This document shows positions 35,059 through 45,906 of a stretch of DNA of 64,000 nt, piece after piece. Both the position numbers and the translations under genes were made by a program. The notes below the pieces were generated by a model. That model saw nothing but the letters and a program-made list of their open reading frames with translations. It was not told the DNA's origin and searched no databases. Each line of letters opens with the position of its first letter. The stretch's first letter is position 1. This DNA comes from Saccopteryx bilineata (taxonomy: Eukaryota; Chordata; Mammalia; Chiroptera; Emballonuridae), in the NCBI RefSeq assembly GCF_036850765.1, contig NC_089493.1, positions 270,159,534 to 270,223,533 on the forward strand, written 5' to 3'.

Positions 35059-35229
35059 TTTAACCTCTATAAAATACAGAAGATGTAAAAAACTAAACTT
35101 GTGGATAACAGGCTTTATGTCAGTGTCAAGAGCGTTCTCGGTAGTTTCCGAACTACTGTATTATTTTCAATCAACCCAAGTACAAGGTTTAGAGGAAGGG
35201 AGCTTGAGAGATTTATAGCAAACCCAACA

Positions 35230-35420
35230 TCGTCTTGATTTTGATGCCTTGTATTTGCATAATACTTTATACTGTTTCAAAGTACTTTCACATCTTCTCT
35301 GACCTCTGCGTAGCTATGTAGGGTTAGAAAGGGACAGCTGTTCTAATATCTTTAATTCATAAGTGAGAGAAATGTGGTCTAGATAGCTTAACCATTGTTA
35401 GGTTATCAGTGGCCGAGCCT
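35230..35420 (-). mobile_element. MIR-type SINE, antisense
   Basis: 'ttcaaagtactttcacatct' followed by 'cataagtgagagaaatgtgg' and 'gttatcagtggccgagcctg' follows the antisense MIR order. Confidence 0.6.
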
Positions 35421-36884
35421 GGACAAAGGAACATGTTGGCTGTCTTTAAATATTTAAACAGCTATCATGTGAATGAGGTTAAATCTTATATTTTTCTATT
35501 CTTTATTTTCTCAAGGGACATAAAAAGTACAAACAAGTCAATCTCAATTAAGGAGAAAATTTGTTTAACTCTCAGACCCATTCCAAGCTGGCGCTGACTG
35601 CCTCTCTTGTCCCGTGGAGCTCAGGGAGAACAACCTCGCTATCCAGGGCTGGGACATTTTGTTGAAAAGGGGCATCAAAAAGTGCAGGTTGATGAGGGTC
35701 CCTCCTAATCTGCAGTTCTGTGATTCCTTCTCAGGTTAGCCCTGTGCTATTCTGCTTCATAATCTAGGTTTTGACTCCTGTCTTTCTTTAGAACTTCACC
35801 TTAATCAAATGTAGCTAAAGTGTGGGGTGACCCACTGCCCAGGTCTGAAAGCTTCCACAAAATGGAGATCCCCACCCTGCCCTAGCCATTCTTCATAACT
35901 ACCAGTGAACCGCCTGCAGGTGGGAATGAAAAAGAACATATTTTCACTAAATCCTTCAGTGCCTAGAGTTGCCAGCCCAGAAAGCAAAAAAGAAAAATAA
36001 AGGAAGTTTGCAGAAACTCTCACAGATGTCCCCAGCACATGTGGCTGGCCCAGCCTGGCAGCTCCAGGCACCTGTCTGGTGCCGTGGCCACGGTGGGCAA
36101 GCCCAGCTCGCTCTCCTCATGGCACGGTCTGTTGGAAGGAGGCAGGTGACTCTAATGAGCTCCAAACTTTTCCTTGAAACGGGGAGTTGCCTAAAAAGGC
36201 AACTGCTGTGACACAGCCAAATGGAAATCATGATATTTCGCTGAACTCAGAACCAGATCTGCCTTTTTTTTTTCCCCCTTCATAGAAACATTTTGTGTGC
36301 CATGTGCGTTGGGAGCCAGAAAGAAATCAGACTTTGGCTCCCTGTTCTACTTTGCTAAGCTCAGATACTGTAAATACCCTTCTCTCCTCTCATAACATTA
36401 AATTTTTCATGAATTCATCATAAAGGAGCCACTTTGTAGGTTTGGCTGGTACCAGTGAAAGACTTCATTTTCTATTTCACAGTAAATGTCTCAAGTGCAA
36501 AAAAAAAAAAAAAATTATGGGTGCGATGTTGAAAGACTAGAATTATTCATCAAGTCTTCATTGCGTGTCAAGGAGGAGAATTTTTCTGAAACTTATCTGG
36601 GAGACTGCAGACATGGACGTGTGCATATTTGGGATAAGGCTACATCTCAGCCCTAGTCCTCTAATCTTTCTTGGGATTAAGGGTAAGAGAGGACAGGTGC
36701 TTTTCTTAACGCTATATGGATTCACTTGTGAGTGCACCCAGCTCACAAGTTTTCCAGTGTTCCTATAACTGACAGTGCACTATAGAACAGACTGTTTAAT
36801 TGCATGATGCGTTGATGAATGTACCAGTAGCTGTATAGCTGGACACAAAAGGTGTTTTCAAGAGGCAGCATAATAGCAGTCAGT
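35421..36884. other. unique sequence, no gene seen
   Basis: Includes an A15 run near 36499-36513. Overlapping frames at 35805-36231 lack a recognisable domain. Nothing else seen. Confidence 0.4.
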
Positions 36885-37062
36885 GGTGCATCAGAACCCC
36901 TTGGAAGGCTTGTTAGAACACATGCTAAGCCTCATCCCAAGAGTTTCTGATACAGTAGATCTGGGGTGGGGCTCAAGAATTTGCTTTTTTTTTTTTAAAC
37001 AAGTTTCCAGGGGATTCTGATGCTGCTGGTCTTAGGATAGCACTTGGAGTGACACTGGTGTA
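36885..37062 (+). mobile_element. MER5-type hAT MITE
   Basis: 'gtggtgcatcagaaccccttgg', 'gtagatctggggtggggctc' and 'ccaggggattctgatgctgc' occur in MER5 order. Confidence 0.7.
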
Positions 37063-37079
37063 CTTAATGTAGAAGTTAG

Positions 37080-37280
37080 AAGTTAGGAAATCTTGGTTCT
37101 AGTACTGAGTCTATGCTCAACCAACCTTGGGTCACTGGACAAGTCCTGGGCTTCAGTTTTCTTATCCATAAACAAGAGCAATGACTACTCTTCTAGGTGA
37201 CCTCGTGTTACTTTGAGAATAAAATCTGAGCATCCATAGGAAAATGCTTAGCACTTCTGGAGGGGCCTGACACATTATAA
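37080..37280 (+). mobile_element. MIR SINE, sense
   Basis: 'cttcagttttcttatccata' is the MIR 'cagtttcctcatctgtaaa' word; 'gcttagcacttctgg' and 'cacattataattact' follow in sense order. Confidence 0.75.
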
Positions 37281-37518
37281 TTACTGAAGTGAGAAGAGTC
37301 GGAGGAAAACAACTTGGAGAAGCTTGAAGATGCAGATCCCGTCAAACACAGGCACCCAGGAGCCAGAAGTCTTCTGCCAGGCTATAGAGGAGGCCAGCAG
37401 AGAGATGTGAAAATGGAAAGATTTGTAGAGAAGTCTTCCTTTCTATGACCTGTCTCTGGAAAAGTCCGCTACCCTGCTTTATTCATGTTTTGTACAATAA
37501 GGCCAGGCTGTGTGAGAG

Positions 37519-37631
37519 CAGTGTTTTTTGCAAACTTCCCTGTGACTCAGAATTACCTAGGACACTTGTAAATAACACAAGGCCTGGCCCTTCAAGAGAT
37601 TCTCCTACACTCCAGAGTTAGAGAACCACTG
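37519..37631 (+). mobile_element. MER5-type MITE, short
   Basis: It starts 'cagtgttttttgcaaacttc' and ends 'agaaccactg', an inverted pair. 'ctcagaattacctaggacac' sits at the expected internal position. No 8-bp duplication remains. Confidence 0.6.
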
Positions 37632-37697
37632 TCTCTGTGCTAGTAACTCTAAAACCATGTCCTGACAACTTATAAAGGAGCTGTATACTCTAGACCC

Positions 37698-37950
37698 GTG
37701 GTTCCCAACTACCGGTGCACCAGCAATGCGCCGGTCCACGGAAGAGTAAGTACAGTGGCACTGTATGAAGGTGACGGTCCCACCACTGCTCTGGCCAGAG
37801 GTTTGCAGCCTTGTCGGCATGCTGGCATCACAGGAGGAGCCTTTACCCCACAGGCTCGGGCCGCTGTCCCGTCCAGCCGACCTGATAGAATCTGTGGGGG
37901 GGAGGGGGCAAGCATCAGTACTGTTTTAAAAGCTCCCCATTAAACTCTAG
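37698..37950 (+). mobile_element. hAT-like left end, no right end seen
   Basis: 'gtggttcccaactaccggtg' and 'gcgccggtccacgg' look like the left arm of the hAT type at 33057. I cannot find the matching right terminus. The flanking words 'actctag' at 37687 and 37945 could be a duplication but may be coincidence. Confidence 0.35.
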
Positions 37951-37999
37951 TTTGTAGCCAAGGCCAATAGCCACTGAATCAGAAAGAGTGCCCCGTCCC

Positions 38000-39839
38000 G
38001 GTATCAGCAAGCATATCGTATTTGTTTTTTGTCTCCTTCCCACACCCTAACGAGGAACATGGAGGGCAGCTCTGGGTGCCCAGAAACACCCCGGTGCCCT
38101 ACAAGAAAGAATAAAGGAAGGACCCACTCTGTTTATATACAAATGACCTACCAACAAAACTCACACCCTAAAGCCCCCATCTGGAAGTACTGGATGTAAA
38201 TGCAGCCCTTTCTGGAGTTCGGGCCCTCACCGGGAGAGGGTATTCCTTTAATAGCTTGCAGACCCACCATCACAGGGTGCGGGTTGAGCCACGTGTGGAG
38301 GTCTAGGCAACCCCACTCTCCAACTAGAATTGTTCTTCCAGGCGAGGTCAGACATCACAGAACCGTGTGCCTTGCGGGGTTTTGAGGACGTGATTGACGC
38401 ACACTGAGCGCTACTGTGTGCCGCCGTTTCCATGCGCTGCAACCTCACGACACACTTGCGTTCTCCCCAGTGTGCCTGTGGGCACAGAAGGCCACAGCAG
38501 GTGCCCTGAGCTGGGCAGCACGGGGAGCTCATCTGACTCCAGAGGCCAAGTCCCTTTCCTGCGTGCCTCTGCCACCACTCTGTGCCCCCGGCTGGCGCCT
38601 GCTGAGCGAGCCCCTCCTTAGACCACTCACCCACCCCCGCTGTGCCAGACCCCACAGAGAGCTTCTGACTTCTCTAGTGACACTTCCTCCGGGAAGTTGT
38701 CACCGACCCATGACCCGAGGAATGGCTAACCACTGTCACAATGAACGGGTCAGGTCACCTCCTAGCATCCGGCGCTAACCGTGGGCTCCTGGAGGGCGAG
38801 GACTGTTGCTTGTTCGTCTTTGCCTGCCTGCCTGCCTCACGGACCGCCGGCCCTACGGAGCCCCTCGCCGCGTTCTTCTAAAGAGTGAGCGACAGCGGAG
38901 ACTCTTCCCTGAGCAAAGATCTCCTGAAATGCCTTAGCACGTGTGCGTGTGTTGTGCTTCAGAATAGTGTGGAAACACTTTCCAAATTTAATTGAGGCTT
39001 CTGGGAAGCCTTGCTGTGTTCTTCCTTGCAAAAAAAAATAAAAAATAGAAGGTTGTTACCAGGAAGTCTCCGTGTGCCACATTTATCTGGTGAGTTTTGT
39101 AAATACTGAGTAATGGGACTAATGACTCAACATAGTATTTTCCAAACTGTGAGGTAATCTTTGGACTTTGTGAGATTATTATATTAAGTGTACTTTTTAG
39201 TCTGTCAGTAAAAATAAAAAGCCCGTATTTTCACATTAGAATTCAAAGAACATCTGCTGCGTATTGTAAATAACATATTTTGAAAACCAACTGATGCATA
39301 CTTAGCCCGCCTCCGCCTGCTAACTATAGCGGGTCCTCGAGATAAGATGCCGTCCGCCCTCGGAACAGCTCCTGCGCTGACGTCCCACAGTCTTCCCACG
39401 AATCTGCAGATGCCAGTCGCCCCCTAAACACGCTCAGCAGTGCGAGCCTCTCCGTTCTCTGGAGGGGCTTGGAAGGGGCTATACTCCGGGTCGATTTAAA
39501 ACGGTAAAGCATGTTCTCTAAGAAATTAAGCTCAGAGAGGTTTTCCACTGGGGCCCATCCTTACCCCTGAGGCTCTGAGACCCCAGATCTGCGAGCCACC
39601 GCTTGCCTGGGGCACGTGACCAGTCCTGGCAGGAAGGGTGCATCGATTTGCCGGCCTGACCACAAGGGAGTGGGCCCAGAGAGGATGCTGGGGGAGGCTC
39701 TCGGCCTGGGGCGCGCCTGTGCACAGCAGCCCGGGTTCCTGTCCTGCAGCCTGAAGCTCGCCTCCTCCTGGGACTGGGCAACTCAGCCAGCTCTTTCCCT
39801 AGCTCCTTCTCACTTTGTCTGGTTAGCACTCTTTCTTAG
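38000..39839. other. GC-leaning unique sequence, no gene seen
   Basis: Overlapping frames on both strands (38200-38780, 39518-39846) arise from high GC content, and none shows domain features. The interval 39040-39300 is AT-rich and repeat-free. Confidence 0.4.
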
Positions 39840-40150
39840 CGAGTAAGCACCATATGTCCTCTCCGGGAAGTTGTTTTCAGGAGATTCCCAGTGTGCGTGC
39901 TGCCTCGGGAGGGGGAGAGGGCGCCGCATTCACCGGCGGTGCTCAGCCGAGGGCCAGCTTCTGAGGCCCCGCGGCTGCTCTGGCCTGCAGTGGGAATGCC
40001 CCATGTCGGTGGCACCTCCGGGCCACAGAAACAGAGCCTGCGCGCCTTCCTTCCAGTGGCTCCTGGCTCCCCCGGGCGGGCCGTGCCGCATAAGCGCCTC
40101 CCCATTGCTCCGTCCTCTGTCCTTGCATGGAGGGCACCCGCACGATTACA
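39840..40150. other. small CpG-island-like patch
   Basis: By eye about 23 CpG lie in 300 bp at roughly 60% GC, which gives an observed/expected ratio near 0.75. The longest frame of the window (39891-40544, plus strand, 217 codons) starts inside it. Its protein is Pro/Ser-rich, matches nothing I know, and continues into CT-rich sequence, so chance is the likelier explanation. The patch could still be an orphan CpG island. Confidence 0.45.
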
Positions 40151-40966
40151 GAGAAGGGACTCTGGGCGCTGTTCTTTGGCTCCCTTGCTCTTCACCAGGC
40201 CTCGGCGCCAAAGTAAGCCAGCTCACACTTTTGCTTTTGAAATAAATTGGTTCCTTATCATGGAGTCCTCCACCCCCCCTTCCAACCTTCAATCCCTGTC
40301 TCCTTTGACAGCCAGCTTGTTCAGCATCCAGTGTGTCTTTTTCTCTTCCTCGCTTTCCCCTCTCTCTCTGTGCTCAGGCTGCCTGTCATCGCACACAGGC
40401 CAAGGGCAAGCCATCGGCACTCGAGGCAAGCAGCAGCGGGAAGTGCTTTCTCCCTTCACCTTGACATCTCTCGGGCAAAGGAAGAGCATCTGTTCATTCT
40501 GGCTCCCACAAGAGCTGCCTCTTCTAGAGCCGCTTCACAGATAGCCTTGCTGGTTGTTACTGCCTGAGACCTGTCCCCCTGGAGGTCTGGCCAGTGGTTT
40601 TGAGAGGATGGCTATTTTCTGTTCCCTTGAGAAGTCATTCAACTTATATAGGGGTGTGTGTGTGTGTGTGTACACACATGCCTGTATTGGTGTCCGTGTG
40701 CTTATCAATTAATAATGGAAAATCAGACCTTGCCTCCTAATTGCTTTTTTTTCCTCTACTTGAGTGCCCAGGCTGTTTAAAATTACTGAAACTGCCTGGG
40801 TCTGATATTCTATCAGTCACTTACTTGAATTTTTGCTAAATATAGTCCTATCTTTATTCTTTAAATGACTAGATCTCCACAAAAATTAGATGAATGGAAG
40901 ATAATCTATGTTCTACATTTCTAAGGACCAAGGCACACTCTCACCAATATATGTGACCCATTAGAT
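40151..40966. other. unique sequence with a TG microsatellite
   Basis: The tract at 40651-40675 is TG-rich. No repeat family or exon identified. Confidence 0.4.
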
Positions 40967-41108
40967 CGGTGATTTTCAGTGATATAGAGGAGATTGACCA
41001 CTGTGGGCAGGAAAGTGTGGCTAAGGGCCCTAGGAGAGAGAGTGGGGACCTAGTTCTGATACAGCCCAGGGTGACGAAGGAATTATCGTCATCACTAGAA
41101 AATCACTG
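40967..41108. mobile_element. short MITE with inverted termini
   Basis: The left end cggtgattttcagtg pairs with the reverse complement of the right end, cagtgattttctagtg, over about 15 bp with two differences. At 142 bp it has the size of an old hAT MITE. No target duplication remains. Confidence 0.45.
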
Positions 41109-41164
41109 TTCTAAAAATGGCGCTGTTCCCCTAATTATAATAGCGACCATAGTTGGCCACATTC

Positions 41165-41370
41165 TCACATGTTAGGCATTGACTAGACACTTTACATATA
41201 CTTTCATTTAATAATCATCCCCCATAACCCTGTAAGATAGGTATTATCTCATTTTACAGAGAAGAGGAGTAGCTTCAGAGTAGTTATATTGGCCCGAATT
41301 TGCCCATATCCTAAATGAAAAAGAACTGTGATTTGATCCCAAATCTGTCTTAAAAGCCTGTGCTCTTCTC
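41165..41370 (-). mobile_element. MIR SINE, antisense
   Basis: 'aggtattatctcattttaca' followed by 'gagaagaggagtagcttcag' is the antisense MIR core. Confidence 0.75.
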
Positions 41371-41933
41371 CTTGCCAGCCTCTCAGAGCCATTTTTATTT
41401 TTAGTAGGTCATCCTAATGATGAAGGAAAGCAGTGGATAGAGCTTATCCTTGTGTGTGGTTGAACTGAGTACACAAAGGTTTGTGCTCCTGGGTGAGCTC
41501 ATATCTTTCAAAGTGGTCCCAGCAGCCCTGTCATGTCCTTAACGATGGTGGAATTTTAGCTGACAATTTTGCTTCACTGAGAATTGTTTCCAGAATTATC
41601 GGTGCTTGTCCACTTGGTAGCTGAACACTGATTGCAGGCACAAGGAGCCTTGCAGAGTCACAGGAGCTGGGAACCCAACTCTGCTCTTCAACTGTGTGGG
41701 AACCTCGCTTAACTCTCTCCAACCTCCGCTTTCTAATCTGTGCATTGTATTCAATGACTTCAAGGTTTGTTTTAGCTCTAAGCAGACGCTTGTTCTCCAT
41801 GTTCAGACCCATTCATGTTACATGTGCAGGAAGAGCCCCCTTAACCAATGAAGTGTGTAGTTAGTTAATTGAGAAAGTCATTTAAAGGAAGAAGTAATCT
41901 TAGAAAGGAAACATGCTAGCAACATTTAATTAA
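41371..41933. other. unique sequence, no gene seen
   Basis: A 93-codon antisense frame (41531-41812) has no recognisable features. Confidence 0.4.
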
Positions 41934-42003
41934 AAAACAGCTTTATTGTGTAATTGACATGCAATAAACGGCATGTATTTAAAGTATACAATTTAATCAG
42001 TTT

Positions 42004-42189
42004 TTAAGATTAGTTTTATATTTATTAATTTTAGAGAGAGAGGAAGGGAGAGGGAAGCATTGACGTGTTGTTCTACTTATTTATGCATTTATTGGTTTAT
42101 TTTATATGTGCCCCGACTAGGGAATCGAACTCGCAACCTTGAAGTATCAGGGCAACATGCTGACTAACTCAGCTACCTGGGCAGGGCTC
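42004..42189 (-). mobile_element. tRNA SINE inside the L1, antisense
   Basis: It carries 'tatgtgccccgactaggga', the antisense B box 'atcgaactcgcaacc' and the antisense head 'ctcagctacctgggcagggc'. Sixteen-bp direct repeats at 41988-42003 and 42190-42205 (acaattYaRtcagttt) differ at two positions. Confidence 0.92.
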
Positions 42190-42376
42190 ACAATTCAGTC
42201 AGTTTAGAGAGATGTTTCCACCCATGACACCATCACTACAATCAAGATAGTGGACGTATCTGTCACCCTAACGCAGGGTTTGGGAACCTATGGCTCACGA
42301 GCCAGATGTGGCTCTTTTGATGGCTGCATCTGGCTTGCAGACAAATCTTTAATAAAAAAAAATAATGTTAAAAATA

Positions 42377-42984
42377 TAAGGTCTACCGGAAAGTTCTGTT
42401 CGTTTCTATCACAACAAGTTTCGACACGTAAGCACATGTTTATTTGGCGCATGTGTGCCTCTCTATTTTTATCACTTAATGTATACATACTGACGTAGCA
42501 AATTAACTAAAACCAAGTTGATTCATGTTAGTCTTATGTGTGAAGTGATAGTGTACCCATGGCTACTGATAAAGTTCATTTACGCCACTGTAATTTTTAT
42601 GAATTTCAACAAGGAAGAAATGCTACAGAAGCATGTAGAAATTTATTGAAAGTGTTTGGTGAAGGTACAGTTTCTGATAGGACATGCAGAAGATGGTTCG
42701 AAAAATTCAAAACAGGTGATTTCAACCTTTCTGATAACCCACGTTCTGGGCGACCATCTTTGATCGATGACGATGTTGTTAAGACCATGTTGGAGCAAGA
42801 TCCTTTTCTGACAACATCGGAGATCACAGAAAGGCTTAATTCAGCTCAGCAAACCATTTCGGACCATATACGGAAGATAAGATTGGTGTGGAAATATATT
42901 ATTTAATAAAGTTTATTGACGGTAAGAAAAATTTGTGTTTTGTTTTATTCCAAAAAACGGACAGAACTTTCCGGTAGACCTTTT
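42377..42984 (+). mobile_element. mariner element, internally deleted
   Basis: The inverted termini match for about 28 bp (aaggtctaccggaaagttct and its complement at 42963-42983), with one or two differences. The element sits in a TATA-rich point of the hAT, so the TA duplication cannot be placed to the base and the ends carry an uncertainty of 2-3 bp. At about 608 bp it is less than half the usual mariner length of about 1.3 kb. The missing part corresponds to the catalytic domain. Confidence 0.92.
42559..42906 (+). pseudogene. mariner transposase, DNA-binding half only (115 codons)
   Basis: The frame opens with an ATG 180 bp inside the left terminus and is uninterrupted for 115 codons. Residues 13-50 form the first helix-turn-helix typical of mariner transposases (FQQGRNATEACRNLL, then WFEKFK at 46-51). 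Residues 62-67 read RSGRPS, the conserved minor-groove linker, and residues 73-106 form the second helix-turn-helix (TTSEITERL, ISDHIRKI). Family transposases are about 345 residues with a DD34D catalytic core. All of that core is absent: after LVWKY at 109-113 the frame ends in II-stop, which looks like the family's own C-terminus joined directly to residue 111. The product, if made, could bind termini but not cut or join DNA. No promoter is evident. The lack of stops or frameshifts suggests a recent arrival. Confidence 0.88.
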
Positions 42985-43403
42985 ATATAAAACATTCTCA
43001 TGTATTACAATCCATTCATTTCCTACCGCTCATGTTCATGGTTGCGGGTGGCTGGAGCCAATCACAGCTCTCCTCTGGGTTGTTGTATGGCTCTCACGGA
43101 ATTACATTTTAAAATATGTGGTGTCCATGGCTCTCTTAGCCAAAAAGGTTCCCGACCCCTGCCCTAACGTTTCTTCATCCTGTTTTTAGTCCCTCTCTCC
43201 TTCCTCTTCATACCTCCTGCCCCCAGCTCTATCACTCGGAATAACTTTACATGTTTAGAGTATCATATAGTATGTATTTTTATCTCTTCTTTCCTTGTAA
43301 ATAATTATTTTGAGGTTTATCTATGGTGTTGCATGTCTCAACCGTGAATCAAGTATGTTACCATTTATTTAGGTCTTCTTTAATTTCTCTTGGCAATATT
43401 TTA

Positions 43404-43478
43404 CACTGCTCACAAAAATTAGGGGGTATTTTATCGCTTCATATTCATTTTGAAGTATCCCCTAAGTGGTGTGAGCAG
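43404..43478. mobile_element. 75-bp palindromic MITE with TA duplication
   Basis: The left arm cactgctcacaaaaattagg pairs with the right arm, whose reverse complement begins ctgctcacaccacttagggg. TA flanks both sides (43402-43403 and 43479-43480), as for Tc1/mariner-type elements. Nearly the whole unit can fold into one hairpin. It sits inside ORF2-derived L1 sequence. Confidence 0.8.
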
Positions 43479-44040
43479 TATGTATTCTCAATGCACAGGT
43501 CTTTCACAGCTTTGGTCCGAATTATCCCTAGCTCTTCTGTAGTCCTATGTGACTATAAATGATATGATTTTTTAAGTTTTAATTCAATATTGATTTGCAC
43601 TTATGTATAACAATTACAGTACAATGTGTAATTGTATGTTCAGCGATTATGTTAAATTTACTTACTAGTTTTAGTAGCTGTTTTATAGATTCCACTTGAG
43701 TTTTCTACTTAGATAATTATTGGATCTGCAGATAAAGACAGTTTGCCTCTCTTTCCAATCTGGATGACTTTATTCTTTTACGTACTGATTTCACTGTTAG
43801 AACCTTAAAGCAGTGTTAGTAACGGTGACTGTGGACATTCTGTCTTGTTCCTGACCTTGGAGTAAAAGCATTCAGTTTTTCACTATAAGTATATTGTTAG
43901 CTTTAGGTTTTTTATAGCTAATCATAGAGATTTTTTGGTTTGTTAAAATGGTGAATTACATTTATTGATTTTTTGTTTTATACCATTTTCTGTTCATGGT
44001 AAAGACCTTTCACATTTTTATGGGTTTGCTTGTTAGAGTC

Positions 44041-45264
44041 TCATGCCATCTCTCTTACATAATTCCCATCCTTGGTGCACCCTCTACAGTCTCCGCTTCA
44101 GTTCAGGTGGTGGGAGACTTTAAGCGTTGGTGAAATGTGGAATCCTTCCCAGTTTGGGTTTGCTGTGTTTTGTCAGTCTTCCACAGTTGTCATGCCTGCA
44201 CCTAAAGGAACAGCAGTGAGTTTTAAAGTCTCTGCCTTCGGTAAGCACTTCTCCTTGAGATTTAGAAAAGCAGCAATTTTCTTTTTACGTTCCCAGTTCA
44301 TTAGTCTCGATGATACTTAATTAAAATAGATCATTGTGATACCCAGCACAACTGGCACAGACAGACTGAGGCCATTACAGCTCAACGGATAAGGGCGGAG
44401 TGTGTGGGCAAACTGGAGACCAGCCAGTTGGAAGCCAAGGTGGATTCTGGTGTGGTTCTGTCCAGCCAGCTCTATGGAGAGCATAATGGAAAGGATGGGC
44501 AATTCTTGGAGACCAGAGAAACAGAAGTTGATTAAGAGAGCATCTATAATTCTCTTTCATTCCTAGAATAAGTACTCCTAACCTTCAACATCCAGTGGGC
44601 AAAATGAGCTTTTGTTCACAAGACCTAATGTGGGAGGAACAACAGATTAGTCAACTCTGTTCCATGTCTTCACAGTTTGAAAAACAACCGTGACAAAGGG
44701 TGGACCCTTGCATCAGCTTTAACTACAGTGCTAGCGAACTGGAGATAGTTGGAAAGAACCATGTGTTTAGAGTCAGATGAGCCTTGGTCTGAGTAGCAGG
44801 AACACTCTGTGGTATGCAGCAGCGTTGGGTAAATGAGCACCTCTGGGGGTCATCCTGAGAGTAACGGCCTGTTTGACACCGACACGGAGTATGGGTAACC
44901 CCTGTTGGCAGTGGGGGTCCTTCTTCCAAGATGTTGCTCTGTCTCGGATGGTACCTTGTAGCCAAGCATGTGATATCCAGGGTTCCTGAATGCCAGTTCA
45001 TCCCAGTGTCCGGTAGAAATGGAGAAGGCAGAACACCCACGGCCCAGGAGACAGCTTGAATGGGTGAGGATGCCGAGAAGTGAAAAGCAGGCGTGGAAAG
45101 AAGCGTGTTGCCAGGGTCCCGCACAGGGTTCACGTTGGGGTACAACAGGGGGGCGGCTGGAAAGTGACCCGGCGTGTGGCCACGCCAAGCCTTGAACACC
45201 GAAGGTGATGGGTAGGCAGTGGACAGTCCTTGAAGCTTCCTTTTTTTTTTTTTGTATAAGGGAG
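44041..45264. other. unique sequence, no gene seen
   Basis: Antisense frames of 158 and 202 codons (44723-45199 and 44850-45458) overlap each other in different phases, and the longer runs into the MER5 copy. They are not supported as genes. Confidence 0.4.
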
Positions 45265-45466
45265 CCCCATGGTGAGAGCTGTGTCAGAGTCTCCAACCTT
45301 GACTGCCTCGGAGCCACCTGGGAGCTTGTTAAAAAATACATATACCTTGGGCCCCGCCCAGACCTGCTCATTCCTAATCTATAGGTTGGGGTCAAGGCAT
45401 CTGTATTTTTAATAAGCTCCCCAGGTGATTCTGATGCATGCCAAGGTTTTGAAACCACTGCTTTGG
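45265..45466 (+). mobile_element. MER5A hAT MITE
   Basis: 'ggagccacctgggagcttgt', 'ttgggccccgcccagacctg' and 'aagctccccaggtgattctg' to 'gaaaccactg' follow the MER5A order closely. Confidence 0.85.
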
Positions 45467-45720
45467 AAGGTTAATCTGGCAGCAGTGTGCAAGATGGATT
45501 GGAGCTTAGAGAGTCCGGAGGTTCAGAGCCCTGCTAGCAGGCGATTGCAACACAGTCCCGGCAGGAGATAATGAGGCTGGGGGCTGTGGGAATGGAAAGG
45601 AAGAATCAGATATGGGGGGTATTTTTGAGAGGCGGTCAGCAAGAACTGGGTAACCAATTTGATGAGGAATGTGAGAGAGAAATGGGACTTAACAAATAAC
45701 GCCAAGGTTCAGAAGGGCAG
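45467..45720 (-). mobile_element. L2 LINE fragment, antisense
   Basis: 'aaggttaatctggcagcagt' then 'gcaagatggattggagctta' is antisense L2 text. It directly abuts the MER5A. Confidence 0.5.
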
Positions 45721-45906
45721 TCCTCCAAGGTGCGAGGGGAGCGTAACTGAGTCCCCTGGGGACCTTATTCAGCTCACGCACACCTGCTCCCCTCCTCCCT
45801 GACCGGCCACTCCTCTGCCTTTCCACGGGCTCCCTGGGCAGGGCGGGGAGGAGCAAGTCCAGACCTCCCGAGGCAGCTCCCACAGGTGACCTCTCTGTTT
45901 GAGTCT

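Larger units (their letters stand above)
42274..43161 (+). mobile_element. non-autonomous hAT element inside the L1, carrying a mariner
   Basis: The termini are cagggtttgggaacctatgg and the right end ggttcccgacccctg. The perfect 8-bp duplication ccctaacg lies at 42266-42273 and 43162-43169. The left arm contains 'gagccagatgtggctctttt' and the right arm 'gtatggctctcacggaatta'. Without the mariner the hAT is about 280 bp and has no coding capacity, so its transposase must have come from elsewhere. Confidence 0.95.
41934..44040 (-). mobile_element. old L1, antisense, split by four insertions
   Basis: The L1 3'-UTR ('cagctttattgtgtaattga') runs to 42003, resumes at 42190-42273, continues at 43162-43403 and goes on to ORF2-derived text at 43479-44040 ('gtggacattctgtcttgttc', 'ttcagtttttcactataag'). 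The interruptions are a SINE, a hAT element carrying a mariner, and a palindromic MITE, each with its own duplication. No ORF2 frame survives. Part of the 3'-UTR-to-ORF2 interval appears to be missing. Confidence 0.75.

Noticed and set aside
37687..37951. hAT element bounded by 'actctag' repeats
   Set aside because: The right side lacks the expected inverted terminus, so the 7-bp match alone is not enough.
39891..40544. 217-codon open frame as a gene
   Set aside because: Low-complexity Pro/Ser-rich translation continuing into CT-rich sequence. It is reported only as part of the CpG-rich patch.
44850..45458. 202-codon antisense open frame
   Set aside because: It overlaps another long frame in a different phase, and its upstream part lies in the MER5A element.
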